This document shows, piece after piece, positions 19,234-28,389 of a DNA stretch of 44,734 nucleotides. The notes below the pieces were generated by a model, which saw only the letters and a list, made by a program, of their open reading frames with translations, was not told the origin of the DNA and ran no database searches. This DNA is from Myxococcales bacterium (GTDB lineage: Bacteria; Myxococcota; UBA796; SXON01): assembly GCA_009692585.1 (NCBI GenBank), contig SHYX01000039.1, forward strand, positions 1 through 44,734. The letters are read 5' to 3'. The first letter of the stretch is position 1, and every line of letters starts with the position of its first letter. The translations under genes and the position numbers were made by a program.

Positions 19234-20379
19234 GTGCGACTGAATCCGCGTCTCGCCGCGCTCCCGACGTACCCGACCGTCGCCCTCGACCGTAAACGCG
19301 ACGCCCTCCTGTCGGCGGGCAGACCCGTCTACGACTTCGGTACCGGGGACCCCACAGAGCCGACGCCCCCGTTCATCCGCGCCCGGGTGGCCCCGGCGAT
19401 CGCCGACAACTGCCGGTACCCCACGGTGTTGGGGGGCAAGGACGTGCGCGAGGCGTTCGCCGGGTGGGCGGAGCGGCGATTCGGCGTGGCCCTCGACCCC
19501 GCGACCCAGCTCCTGCCGAGCTCCGGGAGCAAGGAGGCCGTGTTCCACCTCCCGCTGCTGGTGGTCGATCCCGACGCGCCGGACCGTGCCGTCGTGTTTC
19601 CCGACCCCGGGTACAGCGTGTACTACCGGGGCGCGTTGCTCGCGGGCGGTGAGCCGGTTCCACAACGGCTCGACGGTGACTTCCGCCAGCGGCCGTGGGA
19701 CCTGCCCAAGGCCCTCCTACGCCGCACGCGGCTCTTGTGGATCAACTCGCCGCACAACCCCAGCGGCGCGGTGCTGTCCCGCGACAACCTGCGCCGAACC
19801 TGGGAGCTCTGCCGCGAGTACGACATCCTCCTGGCCTCCGACGAGTGCTACGCCGACACCTGGTTCGACCAACCGCCCCCGAGCATCCTCGAAGTGGCGG
19901 ACGAGGGCGTCATCGCGATCTTTTCCCTGTCCAAGCGGAGTGGGATGACCGGCTACCGCACCGGCATGATCGCCGGCGACGCGCAATGGATGGGGAGGCT
20001 GCGCGAGCTCCGAACCAATCCCGGTCTCGCTCCCCAGGATTTCGTGAATGCAGCGGCGACCGTGGCGTGGGCGGACGACGACCACGCCGAGGAGCGCCGA
20101 CAGCTCTTCCGAGCAAAGCGCGACCTTCTCGTAAGATTCCTGACCGGACACGGCCTGCAAATCATCGCCAGTGAAGCCAGCTTCTACCTGTGGGTGCGGG
20201 CTCCGGACGGACACACCGGTCAGAGCTACGCCGAACGGCTCCTGGACGCGGGCATCCTGACCAATCCCGGCTCCGCGTTTGCCGTCACCGACGCGGGCGA
20301 CCCGTACATCCGGCTGGCGCTGGTCCCCGACCTCGAGACGTGTCGGGCAGCCTGCCAGGTCTGGCGCGGGGTGCGCTGA
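19234..20379 (+). CDS. dapC: PLP-dependent aminotransferase, DapC-like (succinyldiaminopimelate transaminase)
   Basis: 381 residues of a fold-type I aminotransferase. The N-terminus LNPRLAALPTYP and the segment TPPFIRARVAPAIADNCRYP match the DapC branch that transaminates N-succinyl-2-amino-6-ketopimelate in lysine/meso-diaminopimelate synthesis. The PLP lysine is Lys234 in FSLSKRSGMTGYRTG. NSPHNPSGAVL contains the conserved Asn-Pro, and Arg in PYIRLAL binds the carboxylate. The GTG start at 19234 was chosen because it begins exactly at the conserved N-terminus. Specificity among class I/II aminotransferases cannot be proven from motifs. It heads a plus-strand run reaching 25643. Confidence 0.88.
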   Translation: MRLNPRLAALPTYPTVALDRKRDALLSAGRPVYDFGTGDPTEPTPPFIRARVAPAIADNCRYPTVLGGKDVREAFAGWAERRFGVALDPATQLLPSSGSKEAVFHLPLLVVDPDAPDRAVVFPDPGYSVYYRGALLAGGEPVPQRLDGDFRQRPWDLPKALLRRTRLLWINSPHNPSGAVLSRDNLRRTWELCREYDILLASDECYADTWFDQPPPSILEVADEGVIAIFSLSKRSGMTGYRTGMIAGDAQWMGRLRELRTNPGLAPQDFVNAAATVAWADDDHAEERRQLFRAKRDLLVRFLTGHGLQIIASEASFYLWVRAPDGHTGQSYAERLLDAGILTNPGSAFAVTDAGDPYIRLALVPDLETCRAACQVWRGVR

Positions 20380-21164
20380 TGTCGATCACCACCGTCATTC
20401 AGGCCGTGATGATCGTCGTCGGGCTGGCCCTCGGCGCGCTGTGGCCGCGCGGCGGCAAGGCGCTGGCGGTGTTTTCGCGAGACGCGCTCATCAATGTCGC
20501 GACCGGAGCGGCCTTGTTTCCGATCCGGCTGGGGCTCACGACGCTCGGCGTCCGGCTCGCCCAGGGCGCCCAGCCCGGGCTGTCCGGACTCCTCGACCTG
20601 GGCTCCCTCGAGGCGCCGGCGATTCAGTTCCTCTTCACCTTCGTCCTGTTGGACTTCAGCAAGTACTGGCTCCACCGCGCCGATCACGGCATTCCAATCT
20701 TGTGGAGCTTCCACCGCGTGCATCACAGCACGGAGCACATCGACGCCACCGCCGGCCTGCGCATGCATGTGGTCGACTTCCTGCAACTGACGGCGGTCCC
20801 GGTGGTGCTCTTCGGCGTGCTGCTCGACATCTCCGACTTCGCCGAGTGGGTGCTCCCGGCGGCCATCGGCGTGGGCATCGTCGCCGATGCGTTCTCCCAC
20901 ATGCACGTCGAGTTCCCGTACCGGAATCCGGCGTGTCGGGCGCTCCTGTACGCCTTCAACAACCCGCTCTTCCACTCGTGGCACCACACCCGCGACGGGG
21001 TCCTCTGCGACGGCAACTATGCCAACGCCTTGCCGATCTGGGATCTGCTCTTCCGCTCTGACGTGACCCAGCCGGAGCCGCCGCAGTGGTACGGCATCGG
21101 CGGCGATCAGCGCCTCGCGAACGACGTGCTCGGTTTGCAGCTCTTGCGGCCGCGGACGGACTGA
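20379..21164 (+). CDS. Fatty acid hydroxylase/sterol desaturase superfamily membrane protein
   Basis: 261 residues with about four membrane helices and the complete set of di-iron histidine motifs: HRADH, HRVHHS, HMHVEF and HSWHHTRD. These proteins insert oxygen or a double bond in lipids such as sterols, sphingolipids or carotenoids at the cytoplasmic face of the membrane. The substrate here is unknown. The ATG overlaps the dapC stop by one base (TGATG). The following gene is a flippase-like membrane protein two bases downstream, which supports a lipid-related role. Confidence 0.92.
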   Translation: MSITTVIQAVMIVVGLALGALWPRGGKALAVFSRDALINVATGAALFPIRLGLTTLGVRLAQGAQPGLSGLLDLGSLEAPAIQFLFTFVLLDFSKYWLHRADHGIPILWSFHRVHHSTEHIDATAGLRMHVVDFLQLTAVPVVLFGVLLDISDFAEWVLPAAIGVGIVADAFSHMHVEFPYRNPACRALLYAFNNPLFHSWHHTRDGVLCDGNYANALPIWDLLFRSDVTQPEPPQWYGIGGDQRLANDVLGLQLLRPRTD

Positions 21165-21166
21165 GC

Positions 21167-22153
21167 ATGCGCCTGCGCGTCGCCGCGGTCAGCGCGCTGA
21201 CTGTCGTCTGCCTCGTCTGGGTGCTCTGGGGCGTGGACCTCGACGCGGCACTGGCGGGCCTCACGCGATTCCGATGGAGCTTCATCGCGCCGATCTGGGG
21301 CCTCTACCTGCTTGCACACCTGATGCGCGCGCAGCGTTTTCGTATCCTCCTCCCGAGCCCGATCGACTACCGTGCCAGCTTCTCCGCCTTGTCCATCGGC
21401 TACCTCGCGCTCCACGTCTTCCCGTTCCGCCTGGGCGAGTTGGTGCGCCCCTACCTGGTCCGTGAGCAGCGCGGCGTGGCCTTCGGCGACTCCTTGGCGG
21501 TGGTCGTCGTCGAACGGATCCTCGACGTCGTCATGCTCCTGCTGATGATCCTCGGGACCAGCTGGTTCGTCCCGCTGGCCACGCAGGTCGAGGTGGGCGG
21601 CGTCGACATCCTGGCCCTGGCGCAGCGCGCCGCCGGCACGGTTGCGGCCGCGGGAACCGCCGGGCTCCTCGCGATGATGCTTGCCGGGCCGCGCCTCTTG
21701 TCCCTTGCCGATCACCTCCCCGGCGGAGCGCGCCTGCGCCCCCTGCTGGAGCGCTTCCGCGCCGCCCTGGTCGCACTTTCGGCGCGGCCGGCCGCGGCGG
21801 CCCAGGCCGTGATCCTCAGCGCGCTGATCTGGATTGTCACCCTGTTCGCCGTGCAGGTGCAACTCGTGGCATCCCCTGGCGTCCCCACCGACTTCGGTGC
21901 CGCCCTCGCCACCTGGACCGCCACCCTCTCCGGCATGGCGGTCCTCCCCACCCCCGGGTTCTTCGGTGGCTTCGAGGCTGCCTGCTCGACGGCGCTCCAG
22001 CTGCTCGGGGCCACCCCCGAAGCGGCGGCGCCATTCGCGATCCTCCTGCACCTCACCCAATTCGCGTTCACCATCGTGCTGGGGACCGTGTTCCTGGCGA
22101 TCGAAGGCTTGGGGTTGCGCGAGGTCGTGGCACAAAGTCGGGCCGGCCGTTGA
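21167..22153 (+). CDS. YbhN/AglD-type membrane protein (LPG synthase transmembrane region)
   Basis: 328 residues with about eight transmembrane helices. It matches the UPF0104 / lysylphosphatidylglycerol synthase TM family. The signature is the run SIGYLALHVFPFRLGELVRP (Gly-Glu) followed by a VVVERILDVVMLL (Glu-Arg-Asp) helix. Near the C-terminus LPTPGFFGGFEAACSTALQL carries the Pro-x-Pro-Gly loop. Relatives act as lipid flippases or accessory factors for glycolipid synthesis; activity is not established here. It starts two bases after the hydroxylase-family gene and its stop overlaps the next gene. Confidence 0.9.
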   Translation: MRLRVAAVSALTVVCLVWVLWGVDLDAALAGLTRFRWSFIAPIWGLYLLAHLMRAQRFRILLPSPIDYRASFSALSIGYLALHVFPFRLGELVRPYLVREQRGVAFGDSLAVVVVERILDVVMLLLMILGTSWFVPLATQVEVGGVDILALAQRAAGTVAAAGTAGLLAMMLAGPRLLSLADHLPGGARLRPLLERFRAALVALSARPAAAAQAVILSALIWIVTLFAVQVQLVASPGVPTDFGAALATWTATLSGMAVLPTPGFFGGFEAACSTALQLLGATPEAAAPFAILLHLTQFAFTIVLGTVFLAIEGLGLREVVAQSRAGR

Positions 22154-23856
22154 GGGCCGACGGCAATACCGGTTTGCCCATGCTCCTGGTCCTGGCCGCG
22201 TGCACCACGCCCACTGCGCCCGCCTCGGTCGAGCCCTCCGCCGACTCGGCCGACACCGGCGAGTTTCCCGGCGGCGCCGAGGCCGACGTGGTCTACGACG
22301 TCACCGCCCTCCACGAGGTCATCGTGACCATGGCAGACGCGGACTGGGCGGCGCTTCGCGTGCAAGAGCGGAACGTCTACGAGCTCTTCGGCGAGGGATG
22401 CATGGACGCGCCCTGGGGGAGCCCCTACACGTGGTTCGACGCCGAGGTTCAGATCGACGGGGAAGCCCTCGGTCCGGTCGGGGTGCGGAAAAAGGGACTT
22501 CTCGGCTCCGTCACCGCCGACCGCCCGAGCCTGCGCGTCTCGATGGATCACCTCGTGCCGGGCGCCACCTACCATGGACTGGAGAAGCTCGTCCTCAACA
22601 ATGGGCGGCAGGACCCGAGTCGGCTGCGCACCTGCCTGGCGCATCAGTTCTTCGCGGACGCGGGACTCGTCGCGCCCCGCTGTGCGCTGGCGCACGTCAC
22701 CGTCAATGGCGAAGACCTCGGCGTCTACGCGCAGACCGAGGCCATCGACGAGCTGTTGATCGCTCGCGACGAGGGCGTCCGCCCCGCCTCCCTCTACGAA
22801 GGCACCTTGAGCGACTTCCGCGAAGGCTGGCTGGCGACCTTCGAGGCGGAGAGCGTGGGTGCCGACGGCGCCGAACTCACCGCGCTGACCGAGGCGCTCG
22901 CGGTCGACGACGACGGTCTGCTGGCCGCGCTCGACCAGGTCGTGGACCTCGATCGATACGTCACGTTCTGGGTCGCGGAGTCGCTGGCGGGCCACTGGGA
23001 CGGGTACAACGGCAACACCAACAACTTCTACGTCTACGCCAGCGGCCTCGACGGTCGGCTCCGCTTCATCGCCAGCGGCCCGGACTCGGTGTGGGACTCT
23101 CGCACCCCGTTCGGCGCGGCCTCACCGCTATGGGTCGCGACGGCAGGTTCGTTGTCGAATCGGTTGATCCAGCACGGCGAGGGCCGCGAGCGTTTCCTGG
23201 CCGAGATGGAGCGCCAGCTCGACGAGGTCTGGAACGAGGACACCCGCCTCGCCCAGATCGACGAGTGGGCCGACCTCGTCGGACCGGTGGACGACTCGGC
23301 CCAACGTGACGGAATCGCGTCGTTGCGGTCCTTGGTCCGGCAGCGCGCCAACGACCTGGCCGCCACCCTTGGCGGTCGGTTCGAATCCCCCGCGCTGCGC
23401 GGAGAGCTGTGTTGGAGCGATGTGGGCGTGGTCACCGTCGACTTCGCGACGACGTGGGGCAGCTACCCCGACGGCGATCTGTTCACGGGCGGGGCTGCCG
23501 AGACGACCTATGAGATCAACGGCGCCGCGTATCTGGCGCTGGAAAGTGGCGCGTCCGCGGGGTGGGCGGACGAAGGCGGCGCGCTCTGGCTGACGATAAG
23601 CCGCATCGCCGACGAGACGTGGCTGGCTCCGTACGTGGTGTTCGACGAGGCGCTGGCCACACCCGGCGCGACCATCCCGATCGACGGTGTCGCGGCCACG
23701 GCCATGCTCCTCTACAATTCGCCCGACACCGGCGGTGCCTGGACAAACGCCGCCTATCTGGGTAACGGCAGCCTGCACTTCGAGGATGCGGGGACCAGGG
23801 CCGGCGACGCGCTCGTCGGTCGGCTCGACGTTCGCGTCCTGGGTCAAGCGGAGTAG
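22150..23856 (+). CDS. CotH-like kinase-family lipoprotein
   Basis: 568 residues. The TTG start overlaps the upstream stop by four bases and gives MRADGNTGLPMLLVLAAC, a plausible lipoprotein signal; the ATG at 22180 would leave only seven residues before the cysteine. The CotH core is recognisable. VGVRKKGLLGS is the phosphate-binding loop region, and GLEKLVLNNGRQDPSRLRTC is the typical Lxx-NN-xxDPS segment. VNGEDLGVYAQTEAIDELL and HWDGYNGNTNNFYVYAS are the metal-binding region. Bacillus CotH is a protein kinase that phosphorylates spore-coat proteins; exported CotH-like proteins are common in Myxococcota and their substrates are unknown. The C-terminal 170 residues form a separate beta-rich domain. 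Confidence 0.88.
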   Translation: MRADGNTGLPMLLVLAACTTPTAPASVEPSADSADTGEFPGGAEADVVYDVTALHEVIVTMADADWAALRVQERNVYELFGEGCMDAPWGSPYTWFDAEVQIDGEALGPVGVRKKGLLGSVTADRPSLRVSMDHLVPGATYHGLEKLVLNNGRQDPSRLRTCLAHQFFADAGLVAPRCALAHVTVNGEDLGVYAQTEAIDELLIARDEGVRPASLYEGTLSDFREGWLATFEAESVGADGAELTALTEALAVDDDGLLAALDQVVDLDRYVTFWVAESLAGHWDGYNGNTNNFYVYASGLDGRLRFIASGPDSVWDSRTPFGAASPLWVATAGSLSNRLIQHGEGRERFLAEMERQLDEVWNEDTRLAQIDEWADLVGPVDDSAQRDGIASLRSLVRQRANDLAATLGGRFESPALRGELCWSDVGVVTVDFATTWGSYPDGDLFTGGAAETTYEINGAAYLALESGASAGWADEGGALWLTISRIADETWLAPYVVFDEALATPGATIPIDGVAATAMLLYNSPDTGGAWTNAAYLGNGSLHFEDAGTRAGDALVGRLDVRVLGQAE

Positions 23857-23882
23857 ACCCGGCACGTGATAGATGGCGCGGC

Positions 23883-25643
23883 TTGTCTACCGCGCCTCCG
23901 GCCCCCAGCCGCCTCGTCCTCGCCTACGACCCCTCGTTTCGCGCCACCATGACGGTGTCCGCCGATCGGGCCGAGGATCCGACGGAGCTCGAACGGCTGG
24001 CCAACGCCTTGCCGCCGGCGGCGCGGGGCCTCGTCGACCTGTTGCTGCTCGTCGGCGAGCCGGGCGAGCCGATCCCGGAGCGCCTGCGCGAACGAATCGC
24101 CGCGGACGGCGCACTCCTGTGGGCGAGCGCGCTGTTGTTGCCTCGGGCCTCCTCGTGGATCGAGGGGGGCCTGCACCCGCAACATTACGCCGGCTCGTGT
24201 CGACTCAACCCGGGGCTACGGGGGCTGCCGTTCTCGCTGCCGGTTGAGCGCGTCGAGGCGCCGCCCAGCTTCCCGCCTGCCGAGGTGAAGTGGGACGCCG
24301 TGGTCGTGGCCGCCGCGCTGGAACAGGCGCCCGCGGCGCTCACCCAGGACGGAAGCATCCGCCGCGACGTGGAGCGCCGGCTGTACGGCGGCCTCGGCAA
24401 CGACGATCACCGATGGTCGCTGGCCCTCCGATACGCCCGTGCCGCCGGCCTCGTGCGGCCGGGAAACGGGCAGCTGCACGGCTATCCGGAGGCGCATCCG
24501 CGCCCCTTGGCCGACGTGTCCGCCCTCCTCCATGGAGGGGTGCCGGCCGCCGCGGCAGCGCTGGTACTTCGCCTGGCAACCGAGGCGTGGACACCCGCCT
24601 CCTGGCTGATCGAGCTGCTCAAGAGCACCGGGCGGGAGACGTTCTACTCGCCGGTCGCCAATGGGTACCCGGCCCGAAACGAGTACTTCGACGACGATGG
24701 CTTCGCCCACGTGGAGCTGCCGGCGGTGCTGTTGGCGTTGGACGTGCTCCACCGCGCCGGGGCGATCGACGCGGTGCGCGACCACGAGGCGGTGGTCGCG
24801 TTCCGGCGGCCCACCGCGCGTCCCCGCGGTCAGGGCGGCTTCATGTTGACCCCTGACGGCGACATCCTCTGTCACGTCGCCGAGCTGCGCCTGGAGGACT
24901 ACCGGCGCCTCGCACGCCTGGCGCCGTTTCTGGACGGGGACGCGCTGCGCCGGCATCGCCTCTCGCGCGAGGGCATCACCGCAGAGCTGGCCGCCGGCCA
25001 CCGCGACACGCTCGACTACCTCGCCGAACACAGTCGGACCGGAGTGCCCGCCAACCTCCAGGACCAGGTCCGCGAGTGGCAGCGCTCCGCGACCCGACTC
25101 TCCATTGTGACCGGCGTAGACGTCGTAGAAGAGGAGGGCGGACGACTTCGCGTGGCGACACCCGCCGACCACGGAAGGGTGATCGACTACACCACCCGGC
25201 CGCGCGCTCGCTTCGTCGCGATGCACGGGAAGCTCTACGTGCCCGATGGTTGGGATCCGCTCGACGTCCGCGTCACGCTCGCCCGCGTGTCCCGGCCGGC
25301 CGGCCGAGAGGGCGAAGCGTGGGTCTACGAGCCTGAGCTGCGTCCGCAGGCGAATCCCCGGGCGCTCCTGGCGCGCTTGCGCGAGTACCACGGAGGCGAC
25401 CTTCCTGGCGATCTGGAGACGCTCGTGCTGGCCGGGGCCGGCGTGCCGCCGGCGTTGGCGATCGAGGCGGTCCTCGTCCGTCTGCCCGCCGAGGTGGCAG
25501 ACGCGGTGCGCCGCGATCGGATCGCCGGTCCGATCCTTCGTCGGTCGGTCTCGGCCACCGAATGCGTCGTCCCCCGCGATCAGCTGACCGCGCTCCGCGA
25601 ACGACTGGCGGAGCTGGGCATCCTCTGGGAAGGGGTGGAGTAG
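23883..25643 (+). CDS. Helicase-associated (XPB N-terminal/Helicase_C_3) domain protein
   Basis: 586 residues with no ATPase motifs. Residues about 300-410 (MLTPDGDILCHVAELRLEDY, then LSREGITAELAAGHRDTL and EHSRTGVPANLQDQVREW) match the domain found at the N-terminus of actinobacterial XPB helicases. It also occurs in separate proteins encoded next to XPB there (e.g. the Rv0862c type). The N-terminal part is winged-helix-like. The XPB-like helicase of this genome (39233-40597) lacks this domain, so the two may work together in DNA repair; this is inference, and they lie 14 kb apart. The start is TTG at 23883; ATG at 23949 is an alternative. It is the last gene of the plus-strand run. Confidence 0.82.
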   Translation: MSTAPPAPSRLVLAYDPSFRATMTVSADRAEDPTELERLANALPPAARGLVDLLLLVGEPGEPIPERLRERIAADGALLWASALLLPRASSWIEGGLHPQHYAGSCRLNPGLRGLPFSLPVERVEAPPSFPPAEVKWDAVVVAAALEQAPAALTQDGSIRRDVERRLYGGLGNDDHRWSLALRYARAAGLVRPGNGQLHGYPEAHPRPLADVSALLHGGVPAAAAALVLRLATEAWTPASWLIELLKSTGRETFYSPVANGYPARNEYFDDDGFAHVELPAVLLALDVLHRAGAIDAVRDHEAVVAFRRPTARPRGQGGFMLTPDGDILCHVAELRLEDYRRLARLAPFLDGDALRRHRLSREGITAELAAGHRDTLDYLAEHSRTGVPANLQDQVREWQRSATRLSIVTGVDVVEEEGGRLRVATPADHGRVIDYTTRPRARFVAMHGKLYVPDGWDPLDVRVTLARVSRPAGREGEAWVYEPELRPQANPRALLARLREYHGGDLPGDLETLVLAGAGVPPALAIEAVLVRLPAEVADAVRRDRIAGPILRRSVSATECVVPRDQLTALRERLAELGILWEGVE

Positions 25644-25645
25644 CC

Positions 25646-26890
25646 CTACAGGTAGTAGTCGGCCATCAGATCGACGCCACCGGCGTAGAAGCCCCAGTAG
25701 TTCGCCGCGTAGGGGTAGACGGCGCCGACGCCGGCGTCGATCCGGCCCCCACCCTGCTCGGTCTGGGGCTTTTTCGCGTTGAACTTGATGCCGAAGGTCG
25801 TGGTGAAAAAGCGGAAGCTGTCGTCGACGTCCGGGTGGGCCAGGTACTTGGCGTCCCAGCTCCACTCCCAAAACAGCGCGATGACCTCGTTCGGCCGGTA
25901 TTCTCCGTGCAAGCCTGCGTTCCAGCGAATATCGGAGTTTTCGCGGGCCTCAAGGTCGGCGCTGACCTGAACCGAGAGGTCCAGCCCGTTTCCGACTCGA
26001 ATTCGCTGCCCGAAGCCGATCATCGGCCGGATGGCCACGAAGGTGGGGGACGTGTTCAGTTTGATGTCGACGCCACTGGTCAGAAGCGTACCGGTGCGGG
26101 AGGATTTCAGGAGCGCGTACTTCACGCCCGGCTGGATCACCGCCCCGGCAAAATCACGACCCAGCAGCACGTGCGCGCTCATCTGGCGCAGAAAGGCATA
26201 CTCCGCATCGATCTTGCCACCGAACCAGCTGGGGAATCCCCATTGGATCCCGCCGGAGATGCGCGAGCGCGTATCGATCGACGACAGCGAGAACGGGACG
26301 GCGAAGTTCAGCTCGCGCTGGACGGCGTCCAGGCCACGATCCCCCTTGTCACTGTCGGGAACGCGGTCGCCGAACATGATGGCACTCAGATCGTCCTGCC
26401 GGTCCTCGATCCGTTTGAGGAACAGCGTCTTCGGGTACTTGTGTACGTACTCCTCCCAGACGAGGCTCTCTTCGTCGGGCGTCATGTCTTTGCTCTTCTT
26501 CTGGGTGTCCCGGTAGATCTGGGCGGTGTCCTCGCCGGGCTGGCGCGGCTGAACGGAGTCTTGCCCGTCGTCCTCGGTGAACTTGATGTCGTCCTGGTCC
26601 ACGTCGTCATCGTTGAAGTCGAGTTCGTCCTCTTCGGCGTCCGGCGCCTCGTCTTCGACACGTTTGGGCGCGGGCGTCGTCTCCGGTGACTCTTCCTTGA
26701 AGTCACTCTCGTCGACGCCCAGACCGTCGCCCATCGGAATGTCGTCGTCGTCGGGCGCCGCGGCCTTCTTCTTCTTCTCCGCCTTCTTTTTCGCGGCGTC
26801 GTCAACCGCGTCCTGCTCCTCATCGCCGGCGAATACCGGGGACGGCACGCAGAGGGCAAAGACGGCGCACAAGAGGGACAGTCGACGCAT
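25646..26890 (-). CDS. Outer-membrane beta-barrel protein with acidic periplasmic linker
   Basis: 414 residues. Signal peptide MRRLSLLCAVFALCVPSPVFA, then about 110 residues of very acidic low-complexity sequence with a Lys/Ala run (KKKAEKKKKAAA) and repeated Asp/Glu. A barrel follows from about residue 180, with amphipathic strands such as ISGGIQWGFPSWFGGKID and IRWNAGLHGEYRPNEVIALF, ending in ...MADYYL. The ATG at 26890 puts the signal peptide first; a more upstream ATG would add 15 residues. The acidic linker may bind divalent cations or peptidoglycan, which is inference. No enzymatic function is seen. It is convergent with the XPB-N-domain gene, with only two bases between stop codons. 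Confidence 0.82.
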   Translation of the reverse strand: MRRLSLLCAVFALCVPSPVFAGDEEQDAVDDAAKKKAEKKKKAAAPDDDDIPMGDGLGVDESDFKEESPETTPAPKRVEDEAPDAEEDELDFNDDDVDQDDIKFTEDDGQDSVQPRQPGEDTAQIYRDTQKKSKDMTPDEESLVWEEYVHKYPKTLFLKRIEDRQDDLSAIMFGDRVPDSDKGDRGLDAVQRELNFAVPFSLSSIDTRSRISGGIQWGFPSWFGGKIDAEYAFLRQMSAHVLLGRDFAGAVIQPGVKYALLKSSRTGTLLTSGVDIKLNTSPTFVAIRPMIGFGQRIRVGNGLDLSVQVSADLEARENSDIRWNAGLHGEYRPNEVIALFWEWSWDAKYLAHPDVDDSFRFFTTTFGIKFNAKKPQTEQGGGRIDAGVGAVYPYAANYWGFYAGGVDLMADYYL

Positions 26891-26915
26891 CGGGCTCACG
26901 GGAGGGAGGCGGAGG

Positions 26916-26921
26916 ATAATA
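26916..26921 (-). promoter_or_regulatory. Candidate -10 element upstream of the outer-membrane protein gene
   Basis: TATTAT on the minus strand, 25 bases before the ATG at 26890, stands out in otherwise GC-only sequence. No convincing -35 lies 16-18 bases upstream, so this is tentative. The same 79-base gap serves the divergent replication gene pair. Confidence 0.35.
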
Positions 26922-26969
26922 CGCCGCGCTGGCATCCGCGAAGGGTGACGTTCCGGCGCGGGGGGTGTC

Positions 26970-27611
26970 GTGGTCGTGGGGGCAGAGCGAGATGAGCGCG
27001 TGCTTGCGGAGGCCGCCGAGGCCGTGCGCGCCTACTTGGTGTGCGCGCGCGGCGGCGCCCCGCTTTTGTCCAGCGCGGACGCCCGCCAGCTCCGGGACTG
27101 GCTGGACCGGGGCGTGCGGGTGGGGGCCATCGTCCGCGCGATCGACCGGGTGTCTCAGGACCGCCTGGCTCGGCGGGTGCGCACGCCGCTGTCCCTGCGG
27201 AGCTGTCGGGCGGAGGTCGAAAAACAGCAAAAGCACGCGGGGGCGTGGGTGCGCGCGGGCGGTACGTCGCGCGTGCGTTCGACGTCCGGCGAGTCCCACT
27301 TCGCCGAGGTCGACGAGCTCTCCCGCCGGGCCGAGGCGGACATTGCCTCGTTGAGTGCCGGCGACTCCGAACGACGCGCCCTGGACGCGTGCGCGCGCGC
27401 GGTTCGTTTTTTCGAGGAGGCCTGGGAGCGCGGGCCCAGGGAGCAGTGGCTCGCCGAGGCCGACCGCGACCTCGCCGACGCCCGCGTGCTCTACGACGAG
27501 GCCGAGTGGGAGCAGATGCGCGAGTGTTTTGCGCGCGATCGCCTCCGTCAGCGTTATCCGACGCTCACCGCCACCCACATCTGGCAGGAGAGCGCACGTG
27601 GAGTGGACTGA
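26970..27611 (+). CDS. Unknown protein paired with the helicase loader
   Basis: 213 residues, mostly helical and charged. There is no signal peptide or recognisable domain. Start codons GTG at 26970 or 26976 are both possible. The N-terminal half carries helices such as ADARQLRDWLDRGVRVGAIV, and the C-terminal half (RFFEEAWERGPREQWLAEAD) is strongly acidic-amphipathic. The end overlaps the DnaI/DnaC-like loader gene by 14 bases, which indicates coupling. In Bacillus the loader gene dnaI follows dnaB, so a replication-restart role analogous to DnaB/DnaD is possible, but no similarity was recognised. Confidence 0.7.
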   Translation: MVVGAERDERVLAEAAEAVRAYLVCARGGAPLLSSADARQLRDWLDRGVRVGAIVRAIDRVSQDRLARRVRTPLSLRSCRAEVEKQQKHAGAWVRAGGTSRVRSTSGESHFAEVDELSRRAEADIASLSAGDSERRALDACARAVRFFEEAWERGPREQWLAEADRDLADARVLYDEAEWEQMRECFARDRLRQRYPTLTATHIWQESARGVD

Positions 27612-28389
27612 GGGCTACACCGTCGCCGAATCCGGGGGGCTGGCGGTGGCCACCGCCAACGCCGGGGCGCCGTGCCCGTTCTGCGAGGGCCAGGGCCGCC
27701 GCTCGTTGGCGGTGGAGGGCGTCACGCGGGTGTACCGATGTCGCTGCCAGAAGCTCCCCGACCGCTGCGCGCTCTTCGCCGCGGTGCAGCTGCCCGCGCG
27801 CCACGCTGCCTGCACGATGGAGACGTTCAAGGCCGAGCTGGCGCGCCCCACCTGGGTCGCGGTGCGCCGGTGGCTGGACGTTTTTCATGGCCGGGGGGAC
27901 CAGCAGGGCCTGGTGATCAGCGGGGAGCCCGGCCGGGGCAAGACCCACCTCCTCGCCGCCGCCGCCCGCGAGATCACCTTCCGCTACGGGGTTGGCGTGC
28001 GCTTCGTGGAGTTCTCCCATCTGATCGCGAGCATCCGTGAGGGCTACGACCGCCACGTGGGCGAAGCCCGGCTCCTCGGCCCGCTGGTCCACGTCCCCTG
28101 CCTGGCCATCGACGAGCTGGGAAAGGGGCGCGGTTCGGACTTCGAGACCACGATCCTCGATGAAATCGTCAGCCGCCGCTACAATGCACACGTGGGGCCG
28201 CTCTTGGCGACCACCAACTTCCCGTTGCGTGCGGCGCGGCCCCGTCGGGACAACGACTCCCTGAGCACCAACGCGCTGCCCACCCTGGCCGAGCGGCTGG
28301 GCGACCGCGTGTGGAGCCGACTGCAGGAGTCCTGCGTCTTTGTGGATGCGGTCGGCGACGACTACCGGATCACCCGCGGAAGGGGATGA
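27598..28389 (+). CDS. DnaI/DnaC-like replicative helicase loader ATPase
   Basis: 263 residues. An N-terminal zinc-binding segment (Cys26, Cys29, Cys48, Cys50, as in CPFC...CRC) is followed by an AAA+ domain. Walker A is GEPGRGKTH (Lys115), Walker B is CLAIDELGKG, and sensor 1 is LLATTNFP. A C-terminal arginine-containing helix (GDRVWSRLQESC) provides the finger residue. Length and order of motifs match DnaC/DnaI, which open the replicative helicase ring at the origin or fork. IstB-type transposition ATPases have similar motifs, but there is no transposase here and the Zn segment argues for a loader. GTG start. The 3' end overlaps the convergent GT-C gene by 20 bases. Confidence 0.85.
   Translation: MEWTEGYTVAESGGLAVATANAGAPCPFCEGQGRRSLAVEGVTRVYRCRCQKLPDRCALFAAVQLPARHAACTMETFKAELARPTWVAVRRWLDVFHGRGDQQGLVISGEPGRGKTHLLAAAAREITFRYGVGVRFVEFSHLIASIREGYDRHVGEARLLGPLVHVPCLAIDELGKGRGSDFETTILDEIVSRRYNAHVGPLLATTNFPLRAARPRRDNDSLSTNALPTLAERLGDRVWSRLQESCVFVDAVGDDYRITRGRG

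Noticed and set aside
27598..28389. IstB-type transposition helper ATPase
   Set aside because: No transposase gene or terminal inverted repeats nearby; the N-terminal Cys motif and the partner gene fit a DnaI-like loader better.
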